Shown: positions 26,257 through 36,424, numbered from the stretch's first letter. The stretch: 64,000 bases of DNA from Synoicihabitans lomoniglobus (GCF_029023725.1 NZ_CP119075.1:491501-555500); one strand, 5' to 3'. Numbers and translations: made by a program. Notes: generated from the letters alone by a model not told the origin.

Positions 26257-26637
26257 ATGCCCACCATCAACCAGCTCGTGCGTAAAGGTCGTCGCCAAAT
26301 TGTGGCGAAGTCCAAGTCGCCCGCCCTCGATTCCAATCCGTTTCGCCGCGGCGTCTGCGTGCAAGTCATGACCCGCACCCCAAAGAAGCCGAACTCGGCC
26401 ATCCGTAAGGTGACCAAGGTGCGTCTCACCAACGGCAATGAAGTGATCGCTTACATTCCCGACGAAGGTCATAACCTGCAGGAGCACAGCATTGTGCTCG
26501 TGCGCGGCGGCCGGGTGAAGGATCTCCCGGGTGTGCGTTACCACGTCGTCCGTGGTGCCCTCGACGCGACCGGCGTCGAAAAGCGCCGCCGCAGCCGCTC
26601 CAAATACGGCGTGAAGCGTCCGAAGGAGAAGAAGTAA
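26257..26637 (+). CDS. rpsL: 30S ribosomal protein S12
   Basis: 126 residues, including [11 protein letters not shown] (streptomycin-sensitive Lys43 form) and [13 protein letters not shown], whose Asp is the methylthiolation site. S12 sits at the decoding centre. The ATG at 26257 gives the universal [11 protein letters not shown] start. It leads the str operon with rpsG 22 bp downstream. Confidence 0.99.
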   Translation: MPTINQLVRKGRRQIVAKSKSPALDSNPFRRGVCVQVMTRTPKKPNSAIRKVTKVRLTNGNEVIAYIPDEGHNLQEHSIVLVRGGRVKDLPGVRYHVVRGALDATGVEKRRRSRSKYGVKRPKEKK

Positions 26638-26659
26638 CCTTTTTTAGAAAGATCCGACC

Positions 26660-27133
26660 ATGTCACGTCGCCACAGAGCCACTAAGCGCAAAGTCATTCC
26701 TGACGTTCGCTACAACAGCCCTCTCGTTTCTCACCTCGTCAACGTGGTGATGCAGGACGGCAAGAAGAGCATCGCCCAACGTATTGTTTACGGTGCGTTT
26801 GAAAAGGTTTCCGAGAAACTCGAAAAGGGTGATCCGGTTGATCTCCTCATTGGTGCGATGGAAAACGCCCGTCCGCGTTTGGAGGTAAAAAGCCGTCGCG
26901 TTGGTGGTGCCACCTACCAGGTGCCCGTCGAAATCTCCTACGAGCGTCAAGAAAGCCTCGCTCTGCGTTGGATCGTGACCGCCGCTTCCGGCCGCAAAGG
27001 CATCACCATGCGTGACGCCCTCGCGAACGAAATCATCGATGCTTACAACAACACCGGTGGCGTCGTGAAAAAGAAGGAAGACACCCACAAGATGGCCCAA
27101 GCCAATCGCGCTTTCGCTCACCTCCGTTGGTAA
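26660..27133 (+). CDS. rpsG: 30S ribosomal protein S7
   Basis: 157 residues. S7 nucleates assembly of the 30S head and contacts the E-site. The [10 protein letters not shown] start, [15 protein letters not shown] and the [11 protein letters not shown] beta-hairpin are present. In other bacteria S7 represses its own str mRNA; no such site was identified here. Confidence 0.99.
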   Translation: MSRRHRATKRKVIPDVRYNSPLVSHLVNVVMQDGKKSIAQRIVYGAFEKVSEKLEKGDPVDLLIGAMENARPRLEVKSRRVGGATYQVPVEISYERQESLALRWIVTAASGRKGITMRDALANEIIDAYNNTGGVVKKKEDTHKMAQANRAFAHLRW

Positions 27134-27145
27134 GGAATTTTTTAA

Positions 27146-29335
27146 ATGTCCGCTGAGACTCCCAAGATCACCGTCGTCACCAACCGCGCCAAAGCTGCTG
27201 CGGTTAACGCCAAAGAGCGTCCCTTCCCCTTGGAATGGACCCGTAACATCGGCATTGCCGCGCACATCGATGCGGGCAAGACGACCACCACCGAGCGCAT
27301 CCTGTTCTACTCCGGTGCCGTTCACAAAATCGGCGAAGTGCACGAAGGTGACACCGTAACCGACTGGATGGCGCAAGAGAAGGAGCGTGGTATCACCATC
27401 ACGGCTGCCGCTATCTCCTGTGCGTGGGATGCTTCCTGCGGCCCGTGGAAGGGCATCAAGCAGCGGATCAACATCATCGACACTCCCGGTCACGTGGATT
27501 TCACGGCCGAGGTGGAGCGCTCCATGCGGGTGCTCGATGGCGCCGTCGCCGTCTTCTGTGCCGTGGCCGGGGTTCAGCCGCAGTCCGAGACCGTGTGGCG
27601 CCAAGCCAACAAATACGGCGTTCCCCGTATAGCGTTCGTCAACAAGATGGACCGCGTGGGTGCCGACTTCTTCACCGCCGTTTCCGAGATGCGTGAAAAG
27701 TTGGGGGCCAATGCGCACCCGTTGTGCATCCCGATCGGCGCCGAGGAAAACTTCACCGGCCTGATCGATCTCGTTCAGAACGTTGCTTACATTTTTGGCA
27801 CCGAAGAAGACGCTCTGGGACTGTTGCCCGTCGCGGTTGAAGTGCCCGAGGAATACAAGGAGCAAACCGCCGAATACCGTGAAAAGTTGATCGAGGCGGT
27901 TTCCGATTTCGACGACAACATCGCGGAGAAATATCTCGGTGGTGAAGAGATTGAAGTCGAAGAGCTGATGTTCGCGGTCCGCAAGGCCACGATCTCGCTC
28001 GAATTCACCGGTGTGATGCCCGGCTCCGCCTTCAAGAACAAGGGCGTGCAGCGTTTGCTCGACGCCGTGGTCAACTACCTGCCTTGCCCGATCGACCTTC
28101 CCCCCATCAAGGGCCAGGACAGCGATGGTGAGCCCGTCGTGGCGGAAGTCGATGACGCCGGTAAATTGGCTGGTCTCGTTTTCAAACTCTGGACCGATCC
28201 GTTCGTCGGTAAGCTCGTTTTCTACCGCGTTTACACCGGTCAGATGAAGCGCGGCAACCCCGTTTACAATCCTCGCACTCGTCGCTCGGAGCGCGTTTCC
28301 CGTCTCGTGCTCATGCGCGCCATGGACCGTGACGAAATCGATGTCGCTTACTCGGGTGACATCTGTGCGGTCGTGGGCGTCAAGGACATCATTACCGGCG
28401 ACACGCTGTGTGATGCCGACTTTGACATCCGTCTCGAGCCGCCGTCCTTCCCGGAGCCGGTTATCGCCATGTCGATCGAGCCGAATTCCAAGGCTGACCA
28501 GGAGAAGATGGGCACGGCTCTGCAACGTCTCGTGGCTGAGGATCCGACCCTCACCGTCAAAACCGACGAAGAGACCGGCCAGACCATTCTCGCCGGCATG
28601 GGTGAGCTTCACCTCGATATCATCATCGACCGTATGCGTCGTGAATTCAAAGTCGAGGCGACCACCGGCAAGCCGCAGATCGCTTATCGTGAAACCATCC
28701 TTGGCACCGCCAACGGCGAAGGTAAGTTCGTCCGTCAGTCGGGCGGTAAGGGCCAATACGGTCACGCCGTCATCACGATGGAGCCCAATGAAAAGGGTAA
28801 GGGGATCGAAGTCATCAACAAGATTGTTGGTGGTGTCATTCCCAAGGAGTTCATCAAACCCACCACCGACGGTCTCATGGAGGCCTGCAACAATGGTGTG
28901 GTCGCCGGTTATCCGGTCGTGGACGTCAAGATGACGATCATTGATGGTTCCTTCCACCCGGTCGACTCCTCTGAAATTGCGTTCAAGATGGCGGGTATCT
29001 TCGCCTTCAAGGAAGCGATGAAGAATGCCGATCCGATTCTCCTCGAGCCGATCATGAAGGTGGAAATCACCACGCCCGAGGAATTCCAGGGTGACCTCAT
29101 CGGTGACATCAACCGTCGTCGGGGACGCGTCAATGGCATGCAAAGCAAAGCCGGCGCCGCGATCGTCGATACCGACGTCCCGCTCGAAATGTTGTTCGGT
29201 TACGTCACCGACATCCGTTCCCTCTCCAAGGGTCGCGCCAGCGCGGCCATCACGCCTTCGCACTTCGAGCAGGTTCCGGCTTCGGTCCTGACCAAGATCG
29301 TGGAGAGCTCCACCAAGGCCCCGGCCCGCACCTAA
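27146..29335 (+). CDS. fusA: Elongation factor G
   Basis: 729 residues, about 30 longer than usual. The extra length is mainly an N-terminal extension (about residues 1-28, Ala/Lys rich) before the G domain ([15 protein letters not shown]). RGITITAAA (switch I), DTPGHVDF and NKMDR are intact, unlike in the EF-Tu of this window. Domains II-V are complete ([26 protein letters not shown]). EF-G drives translocation and ribosome recycling. It is 12 bp after rpsG. Confidence 0.98.
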   Translation: MSAETPKITVVTNRAKAAAVNAKERPFPLEWTRNIGIAAHIDAGKTTTTERILFYSGAVHKIGEVHEGDTVTDWMAQEKERGITITAAAISCAWDASCGPWKGIKQRINIIDTPGHVDFTAEVERSMRVLDGAVAVFCAVAGVQPQSETVWRQANKYGVPRIAFVNKMDRVGADFFTAVSEMREKLGANAHPLCIPIGAEENFTGLIDLVQNVAYIFGTEEDALGLLPVAVEVPEEYKEQTAEYREKLIEAVSDFDDNIAEKYLGGEEIEVEELMFAVRKATISLEFTGVMPGSAFKNKGVQRLLDAVVNYLPCPIDLPPIKGQDSDGEPVVAEVDDAGKLAGLVFKLWTDPFVGKLVFYRVYTGQMKRGNPVYNPRTRRSERVSRLVLMRAMDRDEIDVAYSGDICAVVGVKDIITGDTLCDADFDIRLEPPSFPEPVIAMSIEPNSKADQEKMGTALQRLVAEDPTLTVKTDEETGQTILAGMGELHLDIIIDRMRREFKVEATTGKPQIAYRETILGTANGEGKFVRQSGGKGQYGHAVITMEPNEKGKGIEVINKIVGGVIPKEFIKPTTDGLMEACNNGVVAGYPVVDVKMTIIDGSFHPVDSSEIAFKMAGIFAFKEAMKNADPILLEPIMKVEITTPEEFQGDLIGDINRRRGRVNGMQSKAGAAIVDTDVPLEMLFGYVTDIRSLSKGRASAAITPSHFEQVPASVLTKIVESSTKAPART

Positions 29336-29359
29336 TCCTCTTCGTTCTTTATACCAGCC

Positions 29360-29668
29360 ATGAAAGGCCAACGCATTCGCATTAAACTCCAGGGTTTCGA
29401 TTACCGTGTAATCGATCAATCCGCTCTGGAGATCGTCGAAACCGCCAAGCGCTCCGGTGCCCGCGTCTCGGGTCCCATCCCGTTGCCGACCCGCATCGAG
29501 AAGCTCAGCGTGAATCGTTCTCCGCACGTCGACAAAAAGTCGATGGAGCAGTTCGAGACCCGCACGCACAAGCGCCTCATCGACATCATCGAACCCACCG
29601 CCCAAACGGTCGACGAGCTCAAGAAGCTCAACCTTCCGTCCGGCGTGGACATCACCATCAACGTTTGA
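29360..29668 (+). CDS. rpsJ: 30S ribosomal protein S10
   Basis: 102 residues with [15 protein letters not shown] and [15 protein letters not shown]10 is a 30S head protein and the NusE antitermination factor that binds NusG. Here it sits directly after fusA, with no tuf in between. A structured 129-bp gap follows before rplC. Confidence 0.99.
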   Translation: MKGQRIRIKLQGFDYRVIDQSALEIVETAKRSGARVSGPIPLPTRIEKLSVNRSPHVDKKSMEQFETRTHKRLIDIIEPTAQTVDELKKLNLPSGVDITINV

Positions 29669-29713
29669 TTCCGCCTCCGCGCGATTTCACCCAGTAACTA
29701 TTTCACCAACAGT

Positions 29714-29753
29714 TTAGCGGCACCTCCGGTGGGCCAACCACCGGAATCGCTAA
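29714..29753 (+). promoter_or_regulatory. Structured RNA element upstream of rplC
   Basis: An inner stem TCCGGTGG/CCACCGGA with loop GCCAA is stacked on TTAGCG/CGCTAA with an asymmetric internal loop. The hairpin lies about 45 nt before the rplC start in the rpsJ-rplC gap. It has no T-run, so it is not a classical terminator. By place it could be an autoregulatory leader of the L3-L4 genes (L4 is the S10-operon repressor in E. coli); this is inference. Confidence 0.4.
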
Positions 29754-29797
29754 TGTAGGTCTAACTAAACGGAAACCCTCCACCTACCACTTAGCCC

Positions 29798-30448
29798 ATG
29801 ATCAACACCATTATAGGTAAGAAGATCGGCATGACCCAGGTCTACGATGACAACAATGTCCTCGTGCCGGTCACCGTAGTCGAGGCCGGACCCTGCCCAG
29901 TCGTCCAGGTCAAGACAGTCGATACCGACGGTTACAACGCCGTCCAACTCGGCTACTCCGCCAAAAAGGCGAAGAATACGTCCAAAGCCGAAACCAACCA
30001 CGCCAAGAAAGCCGGCCTCGAGCTGGCTCCGCGTATCATCGACGAGGTTCGCCTCGCCGAAGCTCCTGAAGTCAAGGCCGGTGACACCGTCACCGTGGAA
30101 GCCTTCACCGTCGGCCAGCTGATCGATGTGACCGGCGTCTCCAAGGGCAAAGGCTTCGCCGGCGTCGTCAAACGCTTCCGCGTTGCCGGCGGTCCCGCCA
30201 CCCACGGTTCCATGTTCCACCGTCGTATTGGTTCGGTGGGTATGCGCCAGACCCCTGGTCGCGTGTTCAAGAACCAAAAGATGCCCGGTCAAATGGGTAA
30301 CAAACGCCGCACCGTGCAGAACCTCCGCATCGTCCTCGTCGACGCGGCGAAGAATCTGCTGCTCGTTCGCGGAGCCATTCCTGGCGCCAACGGCGAAACC
30401 GTCGTCGTGCGCTCGGCTGTCAAGGGCCAGAAAAAGGCCGCTGCCTAA
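29798..30448 (+). CDS. rplC: 50S ribosomal protein L3
   Basis: 216 residues, starting with the conserved GKKIGMTQVYDDNNVLVPVTV. The extension loop containing GSVGMRQTPGRVFKNQKMPGQMG reaches the peptidyl-transferase centre; its Gln is methylated by PrmB in other species. It heads the S10-operon block after the structured gap. Confidence 0.99.
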   Translation: MINTIIGKKIGMTQVYDDNNVLVPVTVVEAGPCPVVQVKTVDTDGYNAVQLGYSAKKAKNTSKAETNHAKKAGLELAPRIIDEVRLAEAPEVKAGDTVTVEAFTVGQLIDVTGVSKGKGFAGVVKRFRVAGGPATHGSMFHRRIGSVGMRQTPGRVFKNQKMPGQMGNKRRTVQNLRIVLVDAAKNLLLVRGAIPGANGETVVVRSAVKGQKKAAA

Positions 30449-30466
30449 TAAGGAGGAAACGCACCC

Positions 30467-31099
30467 ATGAAACTCACAGTTTTTAATTCAGACGGCACCA
30501 GCAGCCGCGAGCAGGACTTCAGCCTCCCCGAATTCGAGGGCAGCAAGGGTCTGCAAGCGCTCAAGGAAGTCATCGTCGCCATCAACGCCAACAACCGCCA
30601 AGGCACCCGGTCGACCAAGACCCGTGGTGACGTCTCCGGCGGTGGCAAGAAGCCCTGGCGCCAAAAGGGCACCGGCCGCGCTCGTCACGGTTCCACCCGC
30701 TCCCCGATCTGGGTCGGCGGTGGTGTCGCCCACGGACCAAAGCCCCAGGACTTTTCCAAGAAGATCAATTCCAAGGTGAAGGCCCTCGCTTTTTCCCGCG
30801 CGCTCTTTGATCGCGCCGTCGCCGGTGAAATCGCGGTGATTGAGGAATTCTCCGTTGCTCCCGCCAAGACCAAGGTCGCCGTGGAAGTCCTCGGACGCAT
30901 CGCTCCGACCGGCAAGGTTTTGCTGGTCGACGCCCCGTTCGCCGACACCACCGTGCTCGCCGCTCGTAACATTGAACGCGTTTCCTTCCAGGAAGCCGCG
31001 AAACTCAACCCGCTCGATTTGGCGCAATACGCCAAGATCGTCGTCAGCTCCAAAGCCCTCGAGGCGATCATCGCCCGCGTAAACGGAGGTAATAACTGA
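30467..31099 (+). CDS. rplD: 50S ribosomal protein L4
   Basis: 210 residues. The extended loop RQGTRSTKTRGDVSGGGKKPWRQKGTGRARHGSTRSP is intact; it lines the exit tunnel, where macrolide-resistance changes occur. An AAGGAGG ribosome site precedes the ATG. The stop overlaps the rplW start by 1 nt (TGATG). Confidence 0.99.
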   Translation: MKLTVFNSDGTSSREQDFSLPEFEGSKGLQALKEVIVAINANNRQGTRSTKTRGDVSGGGKKPWRQKGTGRARHGSTRSPIWVGGGVAHGPKPQDFSKKINSKVKALAFSRALFDRAVAGEIAVIEEFSVAPAKTKVAVEVLGRIAPTGKVLLVDAPFADTTVLAARNIERVSFQEAAKLNPLDLAQYAKIVVSSKALEAIIARVNGGNN

Positions 31100-31380
31100 T
31101 GCACGCTGATAAAGTTCTCAAAACCGTCCGCTTCACCGAGAAGTCCAACGCCCTGTCCGCCGAGTTCGGTCAATACACCTTCGAAGTGTTCCCGACCGCC
31201 ACCAAGGCCGCCATTGCCAGCGCTGTCGAGAAGACCTTCAAGGTCACCGTCAAGCGCGTCAATGTGATGAATATTCTCGGCAAGACCACCCGCGGCCGCA
31301 CTGGCAAGCCGGGTAAGAAGTCCGACTATAAGAAGGCCATCGTTACGCTCAAGGCCGGCGACAAGATCGAGCTCGTCTAA
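31099..31380 (+). CDS. rplW: 50S ribosomal protein L23
   Basis: 93 residues. L23 sits at the tunnel exit and docks trigger factor and SRP. KVLKTVRFTEKS and VKRVNVMNILGKTTRGRTG are visible. GGAGGT 8 nt before the ATG fixes the start inside the rplD end. Confidence 0.98.
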   Translation: MHADKVLKTVRFTEKSNALSAEFGQYTFEVFPTATKAAIASAVEKTFKVTVKRVNVMNILGKTTRGRTGKPGKKSDYKKAIVTLKAGDKIELV

Positions 31381-31411
31381 GCGAACTCGCACAACCTGGA
31401 GAATACATCCC

Positions 31412-32284
31412 ATGGCTATCAAATCCACTCGTCCGGTCACTCCCGCCCAGCGCACGACCACGATCACTTCCAGCAAGGGTCTCACCAAGAAGCGTCCGGA
31501 AAAGGCGTTGACCGAGCCCAAGCCCAAGTCCGGTGGTCGCAACGCCTACGGTCGCATCACGTCGCGTCGTCGCGGCGGAGGCCACAAGCAACTCTATCGC
31601 ATCATCGACTTCAAACGCACCGACAAGCTGGACGTTCCGGCCACGATCATCGCGATTGAATACGATCCGAATCGCTCCGCCAACATCGCGTTGGTCGAGT
31701 ATCCGGAAGGCGAGAAGCGTTATATCATCGCCCCCAACGGGCTCGAGGTCGGCGCCAAGATTGTCGCCGGCACCACGGCCACCATCAACGACTTCAACGT
31801 GGGTAACAACTACCCGCTGTCGCTCATGCCTCCTTCCACCCGCGTGCACTGCGTCGAGCTGCTGCCCGGTCGTGGTGCGCAGATGGCGCGTGGCGCGGGC
31901 GTCTCCGTTGAACTCGTGAGCATCACCGATGAGGGCTACGCCCAAATCAAGCTCCCGTCCGGCGAAGTGCGCCTGGTCAACGGTTCCTGCCGTGCGACCA
32001 TTGGCGAAGTCGGCAACGACACCCACAACCGTCAATCCCTGGGCAAGGCCGGCCGCAATCGCTGGCTCGGCAAGCGTCCCCGCGTCCGCGGTGTCGCGAT
32101 GAATCCCGTCGATCACCCCAACGGTGGTGGTCAGGGCAAGTCCAAGGGTGGTGGCGGTCGCCAACACTTGTCCTCCCCGTGGGGTCAACTCGCCAAGGGT
32201 TTCCCGACCCGTCGTCGTTCGAAAGCCTCGAACAGCCTCATCCTCGTTCGCCACAACGGCATGAAGCCGCGCGGCAAGAAATAA
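31412..32284 (+). CDS. rplB: 50S ribosomal protein L2
   Basis: 290 residues, slightly longer than E. coli L2. Family blocks: GGRNAYGRITSRRRGGGHKQLYR, and VRGVAMNPVDHPNGGGQGKSKGG, whose conserved His lies near the peptidyl-transferase centre. A GGAG site precedes the ATG. Confidence 0.99.
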   Translation: MAIKSTRPVTPAQRTTTITSSKGLTKKRPEKALTEPKPKSGGRNAYGRITSRRRGGGHKQLYRIIDFKRTDKLDVPATIIAIEYDPNRSANIALVEYPEGEKRYIIAPNGLEVGAKIVAGTTATINDFNVGNNYPLSLMPPSTRVHCVELLPGRGAQMARGAGVSVELVSITDEGYAQIKLPSGEVRLVNGSCRATIGEVGNDTHNRQSLGKAGRNRWLGKRPRVRGVAMNPVDHPNGGGQGKSKGGGGRQHLSSPWGQLAKGFPTRRRSKASNSLILVRHNGMKPRGKK

Positions 32285-32299
32285 TCTACCTGATTTCCC

Positions 32300-32575
32300 A
32301 TGGCACGTTCCATCAAGAAAGGCTTCTTCGTCGACTACCACCTGATCGAGAAAATCGAGAAGGCCAACGCCGGCGGCGGATCCAAAAAGCCCATCCAAAC
32401 CTGGTCCCGTCGTTCCACGATCACGCCGGAGTTTGTCGGATTCACCTTCAATGTGCACAACGGCAAGCAGTTCACTGCGGTCTACGTCACCGAGAACATG
32501 GTGGGTCATAAACTCGGCGAATTCTCGCCGACGCGCACCTTCAAGAACCACGGCGGCATGACCCGCAAGGACTGA
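32300..32575 (+). CDS. rpsS: 30S ribosomal protein S19
   Basis: 91 residues, starting [34 protein letters not shown] and the basic tail are typical. S19 is in the 30S head near the A-site finger. No clear Shine-Dalgarno lies before the ATG. Confidence 0.99.
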   Translation: MARSIKKGFFVDYHLIEKIEKANAGGGSKKPIQTWSRRSTITPEFVGFTFNVHNGKQFTAVYVTENMVGHKLGEFSPTRTFKNHGGMTRKD

Positions 32576-32682
32576 TCCCGTCGTTCGTTTCGTCATCTAT
32601 TCTATCAAGACAATCAAAGGGCAGGGTGGTCCGCCTCGGACCCGCTGCTGTCGCCCCTCGTAGGGGAATCCTCACTACACAC

Positions 32683-33024
32683 ATGGAAGTTCAAGCCCTC
32701 ACTCGCTACGCGCGCATGTCGCCGCAGAAGATGCGCGAGGTTGCCCGCACCATCCAGGGTCGCAAAGCCCCGGAAGCCGTCGGTCTCCTCTCGATCATTC
32801 CGCGCAAATCCGCGCGCCTCATCGCCAAGACCCTGGCCAGCGCCATCGCCAACGCCGAGAACAACAACAACGTCTCGGCCGACGAGCTCATCGTGCACCG
32901 CGCGCTGATTGAGCAAGGTCCCGTGCTCAAGCGTTTCAAGGCCGGTGCCCGTGGCACCGCCAAGCCGCGCCGCAAAGGCATGTCCCACATCCGCATCGTT
33001 CTTTCGGACGGCAACAACTCCTAA
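32683..33024 (+). CDS. rplV: 50S ribosomal protein L22
   Basis: 113 residues. The start at 32683 ([21 protein letters not shown]) matches the family; an in-frame extension upstream reads like leader RNA. The hairpin [21 protein letters not shown] forms the tunnel loop contacted by macrolides. Confidence 0.98.
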   Translation: MEVQALTRYARMSPQKMREVARTIQGRKAPEAVGLLSIIPRKSARLIAKTLASAIANAENNNNVSADELIVHRALIEQGPVLKRFKAGARGTAKPRRKGMSHIRIVLSDGNNS

Positions 33025-33031
33025 TACTTCC

Positions 33032-33673
33032 ATGGGTCAAAAAACCAATCCCATCGGCTTTCGTCTGGCCGTCCGCCGCAACTGGCAATCCCGCTGGTAT
33101 GCGAACAAAAAAGATTTCCCCACGCTCCTGCGTGAGGACCAGCTCATCCGTGAGAAACTCATGGAAAAGCTCAAGCAGGCCAGTGTGCCGCGCATCTTCA
33201 TTGAGCGCGCCTCCAGCCGCGTTCGCGTCAAGATCTACACCGCCCGTCCGGGCATTGTGATCGGTCGCAAGGGTCAGGAAATCGAGAAGATCAAGGACGA
33301 GCTCTCCAAGCTGACCGGCAAGGACATCCTCCTCGACATTCAAGAGGTCAAGAAGCCCGAGATCGAAGCCCAATTGGTGGCCGAGAACGTGTGTCTCCAA
33401 CTCGAGCGTCGCATCGCATTCCGTCGGGCCATGAAGCGCACGGTGGAAATCGCCATGGCTCTCGGCGCCGAGGGTATTCGTATCCAATGCTCCGGTCGCC
33501 TGGGTGGTTCCGACATTGCCCGCCGCGAATGGCAGCGCAAGGGCCGGGTGCCGTTGCACACCCTGCGCGAAAACATCGACTACGGCTTTGCGGAAGCGAA
33601 CACCGTTTACGGCAAGATTGGCGTCAAGTGCTGGATCTGTAAGCCGGAAGCCGACAGCAACCAGCCCGCTTAA
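33032..33673 (+). CDS. rpsC: 30S ribosomal protein S3
   Basis: 213 residues. [12 protein letters not shown] at the start, a KH domain with [15 protein letters not shown], and the C-terminal domain with [13 protein letters not shown] are clear. S3 shapes the mRNA entry tunnel. The start at 33032 is 7 nt after the rplV stop and has no Shine-Dalgarno; expression probably depends on coupling. Confidence 0.98.
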   Translation: MGQKTNPIGFRLAVRRNWQSRWYANKKDFPTLLREDQLIREKLMEKLKQASVPRIFIERASSRVRVKIYTARPGIVIGRKGQEIEKIKDELSKLTGKDILLDIQEVKKPEIEAQLVAENVCLQLERRIAFRRAMKRTVEIAMALGAEGIRIQCSGRLGGSDIARREWQRKGRVPLHTLRENIDYGFAEANTVYGKIGVKCWICKPEADSNQPA

Positions 33674-33710
33674 AGCCGGCTACGGAATTAACCTTTAAGA
33701 GACAAATACT

Positions 33711-34130
33711 ATGGCTCTCGCTCCCTCTCGCACCAAATACCGCAAAGTCATGAAGGGCTCCCGCGCCGGCAACGCCAAGGGTGGTAACACCATTGCGTTC
33801 GGCGAATTCGGACTCCAATCCCTGACTCGTGGCGCCATGACTGGTCGTCAAATTGAAGCCGCTCGTGTGACCATGAACCGTCACCTCAAGCGCAAGGGCA
33901 AGATCTGGATCCGCGTGTTCCCGCACAAGCCCATCACCAAGAAACCCGCCGAAGTCCGCATGGGTTCCGGTAAAGGTTCGGTCGACCATTACGTCGCCGT
34001 TATCAAGCCCGGCGCCATGTTGTTCGAGCTCGCCGGCGTGCCGCAATCCATCGCCAAAGAGGCCTGCCGCCTGGCCGACGCCAAGCTGCCGTTCCACTGC
34101 CGCTTCGTGGTTCGCGAAAACACCATCTAA
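33711..34130 (+). CDS. rplP: 50S ribosomal protein L16
   Basis: 139 residues with [47 protein letters not shown] and [19 protein letters not shown]16 organises the A-site tRNA region of the 50S subunit. Confidence 0.99.
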   Translation: MALAPSRTKYRKVMKGSRAGNAKGGNTIAFGEFGLQSLTRGAMTGRQIEAARVTMNRHLKRKGKIWIRVFPHKPITKKPAEVRMGSGKGSVDHYVAVIKPGAMLFELAGVPQSIAKEACRLADAKLPFHCRFVVRENTI

Positions 34131-34151
34131 TCCCTCGATCCCCAACCCGTC

Positions 34152-34349
34152 ATGAATTCCAAAGACATCCGCGAACTATCGCCGGCCGAGATCGAGACCA
34201 AGCTCCGCGAAACCCGCGAAGCCCTCGTGCAGCTCCGCCTGCGCAAACACACCGGTCAGGTCGAAAAGACCCACGAGCTTCACGCGCACCGCAAGGACAT
34301 TGCCCGGCTCGAGACCATCCTTAACGAGAAGAAAATCGCCGCCGCTTGA
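34152..34349 (+). CDS. rpmC: 50S ribosomal protein L29
   Basis: 65 residues, a two-helix protein at the tunnel exit. [20 protein letters not shown] and [15 protein letters not shown] fit the family. It lies between rplP and rpsQ as in most bacteria. Confidence 0.96.
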   Translation: MNSKDIRELSPAEIETKLRETREALVQLRLRKHTGQVEKTHELHAHRKDIARLETILNEKKIAAA

Positions 34350-34372
34350 GCGCGTCACAACCCATCACTGCC

Positions 34373-34726
34373 ATGTCCACCGAGACCCGCAACAATCGTC
34401 AGACCCTCATCGGTATTGTCTCCAGCCGCACCGGCGACAAGTCCGTCAAGGTCACCATCCCTTACAAGATCCCGCACCCCCGCTACAAAAAGGTGATTAA
34501 TCGTAAATCCGTCGTGCATGTGCATGATGAGAAGAACGAAGTTCACGTGGGCGATAAGGTCGAGATCATGGAAACGCGTCCGCTCAGCCGCCTCAAACGG
34601 TTCCGCGTGCTGCGCATCGTCACCCTCTCCGCCGACGTCGAAGTCGCGGCCGCCCGTGCCGCCGCCGAGGTCAAGCATGACGTCGAGCCCCCGGCTCCCG
34701 TCGCCACGGCCGAGACCGAATCCTGA
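34373..34726 (+). CDS. rpsQ: 30S ribosomal protein S17 with C-terminal extension
   Basis: 117 residues, longer than the usual 80-90. The OB-fold core (IGIVSSRTGDKSVKVTI, YKKVINRKSVVHVHDE, VGDKVEIMETRPLSRLKRF) is followed by an Ala/Glu/Pro-rich tail of about 30 residues that is likely disordered. The ATG at 34373 is preferred to a TTG at 34346 that overlaps the rpmC stop. Confidence 0.97.
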   Translation: MSTETRNNRQTLIGIVSSRTGDKSVKVTIPYKIPHPRYKKVINRKSVVHVHDEKNEVHVGDKVEIMETRPLSRLKRFRVLRIVTLSADVEVAAARAAAEVKHDVEPPAPVATAETES

Positions 34727-34757
34727 TCGAAAGCCCTGAACACCTGAAAGGCATCTC

Positions 34758-35123
34758 ATGATCCAACTTCGATCCGTTCTCCAAATCGCCGACAACACCG
34801 GCGCTCGCAAAGCTCACATGATCTCCAAAAAAGGAGCCGGCCGTAACGTCGCCGGTGTCGGAGACATCATCACCGTCAACATCAAGGACAGCTCCACCGA
34901 TTCGTCGGTGAAGAAGGGCGAGGTCGCCAAGGCCGTCGTCGTTCGCACCAAGGCCCCGATTCGTCGGGCTGATGGCAGCTACCTGCGTTTTGACTCCAAC
35001 GCCATCGTCATCATCAACCCGGACGGCAACCCGAAGGGCACCCGCATCTTCGGACCGGTCGCCCGCGAACTTCGCGCGAAGAACTTCATGAAGATCATCT
35101 CGCTCGCACCGGAGGTCCTCTAA
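34758..35123 (+). CDS. rplN: 50S ribosomal protein L14
   Basis: 121 residues. [30 protein letters not shown] and [20 protein letters not shown] are conserved. L14 forms an intersubunit bridge and binds the silencing factor RsfS. rplX follows after 1 bp. Confidence 0.99.
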   Translation: MIQLRSVLQIADNTGARKAHMISKKGAGRNVAGVGDIITVNIKDSSTDSSVKKGEVAKAVVVRTKAPIRRADGSYLRFDSNAIVIINPDGNPKGTRIFGPVARELRAKNFMKIISLAPEVL

Positions 35124-35124
35124 C

Positions 35125-35397
35125 ATGCAGAAATTCCACATCAAACGCGGCGACGAAGTCGTCGTCATCGCCGGCGCCCACAAAGGCAAGACCGGTAAAG
35201 TTCTCGAGATTCTGGCCGCCAAGCAGCGCGTTCGCGTTGAGGGCGTCGCCATGATCAAGCGTCACTTGAAGAAGTCGGAAGAAAACCCCAACGGCGCCAT
35301 CGTCGAACGGGAAGGTTCCGTCCACATCTCCAATTTGATGCTCAAGAGCCGCCACGATGCTTCCACCAAGCGTGAAGCCGTCGCCGCCACTGCCTGA
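35125..35397 (+). CDS. rplX: 50S ribosomal protein L24
   Basis: 90 residues, shorter than E. coli L24 (104). The KOW domain reads KRGDEVVVIAGAHKGKTGKVLEI, followed by GVAMIKRHLK. L24 is an assembly initiator of the 50S subunit. A GGAGG lies upstream inside the end of rplN. A 136-bp structured gap follows. Confidence 0.97.
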   Translation: MQKFHIKRGDEVVVIAGAHKGKTGKVLEILAAKQRVRVEGVAMIKRHLKKSEENPNGAIVEREGSVHISNLMLKSRHDASTKREAVAATA

Positions 35398-35413
35398 TCC
35401 TACTATTCCGCCG

Positions 35414-35458
35414 CCGGTTCATCAGCTGACGTAATCTCCTTGCCAAGCTGAACACCGG
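35414..35458 (+). promoter_or_regulatory. Long hairpin in the rplX-rplE gap
   Basis: CCGGT and TCAGCT pair with AGCTGA and ACCGG across a small internal loop (TCA against AC), leaving an 18-nt apical loop. The position matches the place where S8 regulates the spc operon in E. coli, but the sequence was not matched to that site. It has no T-run. Confidence 0.4.
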
Positions 35459-35503
35459 ACTGCGTTACTCGTCCTCTTTTTCCCGTAATCTCTCATTTAC
35501 CGC

Positions 35504-35524
35504 CGTTGGGTCGGAAATCCAACG
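35504..35524 (+). promoter_or_regulatory. Hairpin adjoining the rplE start
   Basis: CGTTGG/CCAACG with a 9-nt loop ends 9 nt before the rplE ATG. No Shine-Dalgarno is seen between hairpin and start. With the upstream hairpin (35414-35458) it may form a translational control region. Confidence 0.4.
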
Positions 35525-35533
35525 ACATCTCTC

Positions 35534-36106
35534 ATGAGCACTTCATACTCTCCCGCCCTCAAGGCCCAATACGCTGAGCAGGTTGTCCCTGCGCTGACGG
35601 AAAGCCGTGGCTACAAGAACGTTCACCAAGTCCCGCGCGTGGTGAAGGTCTCCATTAACTCCGGTTTCGGCACCGATCTGGACAAGAACCAAATCGCCGA
35701 TGTGTTGCGTGATCTCACGTTGATCGCCGGTCAAAAGCCCGTCACCGCCAAGGCCCGCAAGTCCGTCGCGAACTTCAAACTTCGTCAGGGACAGATCATT
35801 GGAGCCCATGTCACTCTGCGGGGTGACTCGATGTGGGACTTCCTCTATCGTCTGATTGCCGTGGCGCTGCCCACGATCCGCGACTTCCGCGGTGTGCCGA
35901 CCCGTCTCGACGGCAATGGCAACTACACTCTCGGCATTAACGATTTCACCATTTTCCCGGAAATCACCGTGGAAAACGTGAAGCGCAATCTCGGCTTCGA
36001 CGTGACGATCGTCACCACGGCCGAAACCGACGAAGAAGGCCGCGAGTTGCTCAAACTCCTCGGTATGCCCTTCCGTCGCGCCTCTGAAACCGCGCAAGCC
36101 GCCTAA
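35534..36106 (+). CDS. rplE: 50S ribosomal protein L5
   Basis: 190 residues. VPRVVKVSINSGFG, LTLIAGQKPVTAKARKS and FPEITVENVKRNLGFDVTIVTTA are conserved. L5 binds 5S rRNA and the P-site tRNA. It opens the spc segment after the structured gap. Confidence 0.99.
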   Translation: MSTSYSPALKAQYAEQVVPALTESRGYKNVHQVPRVVKVSINSGFGTDLDKNQIADVLRDLTLIAGQKPVTAKARKSVANFKLRQGQIIGAHVTLRGDSMWDFLYRLIAVALPTIRDFRGVPTRLDGNGNYTLGINDFTIFPEITVENVKRNLGFDVTIVTTAETDEEGRELLKLLGMPFRRASETAQAA

Positions 36107-36118
36107 ATTCTTCCCGCC

Positions 36119-36424
36119 ATGCCGAAGACCTCTGCCATTCACCGCAACATCAAGCGCCAGAAGCTGGCCACCAAGTTCGCCGCCAAACGGGCTGAACTCA
36201 AAGCCACCCTGCTCAACCCGGAGACTCCCGATGAGGAATTCTTCGCGGCGCAAAAGAAGCTGCAAAAACTGCCGCGCAATTCGTCCCAAGTCCGGGTTAA
36301 GAATCGTTGCTCCATGAGCGGTCGCCCCCGCGCTTACATCCGTAAATTCGGTGTCTCCCGCATCACCTTCCGCGAGCTCGCGCTCGCCGGCAAGATCCCG
36401 GGTGTCATCAAATCTTCCTGGTAA
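36119..36424 (+). CDS. rpsN: 30S ribosomal protein S14 (zinc-independent, long form)
   Basis: 101 residues, the long C-minus form without the CxxC...CxxC zinc motif. The C-terminal half [30 protein letters not shown] is typical. It sits between rplE and rpsH as usual. Confidence 0.97.
   Translation: MPKTSAIHRNIKRQKLATKFAAKRAELKATLLNPETPDEEFFAAQKKLQKLPRNSSQVRVKNRCSMSGRPRAYIRKFGVSRITFRELALAGKIPGVIKSSW

Noticed and set aside
26663-29605. Antisense open frame (about 980 codons) over rpsG, fusA and rpsJ
   Set aside because: It spans three genes in reverse and reflects codon bias, not a real gene.
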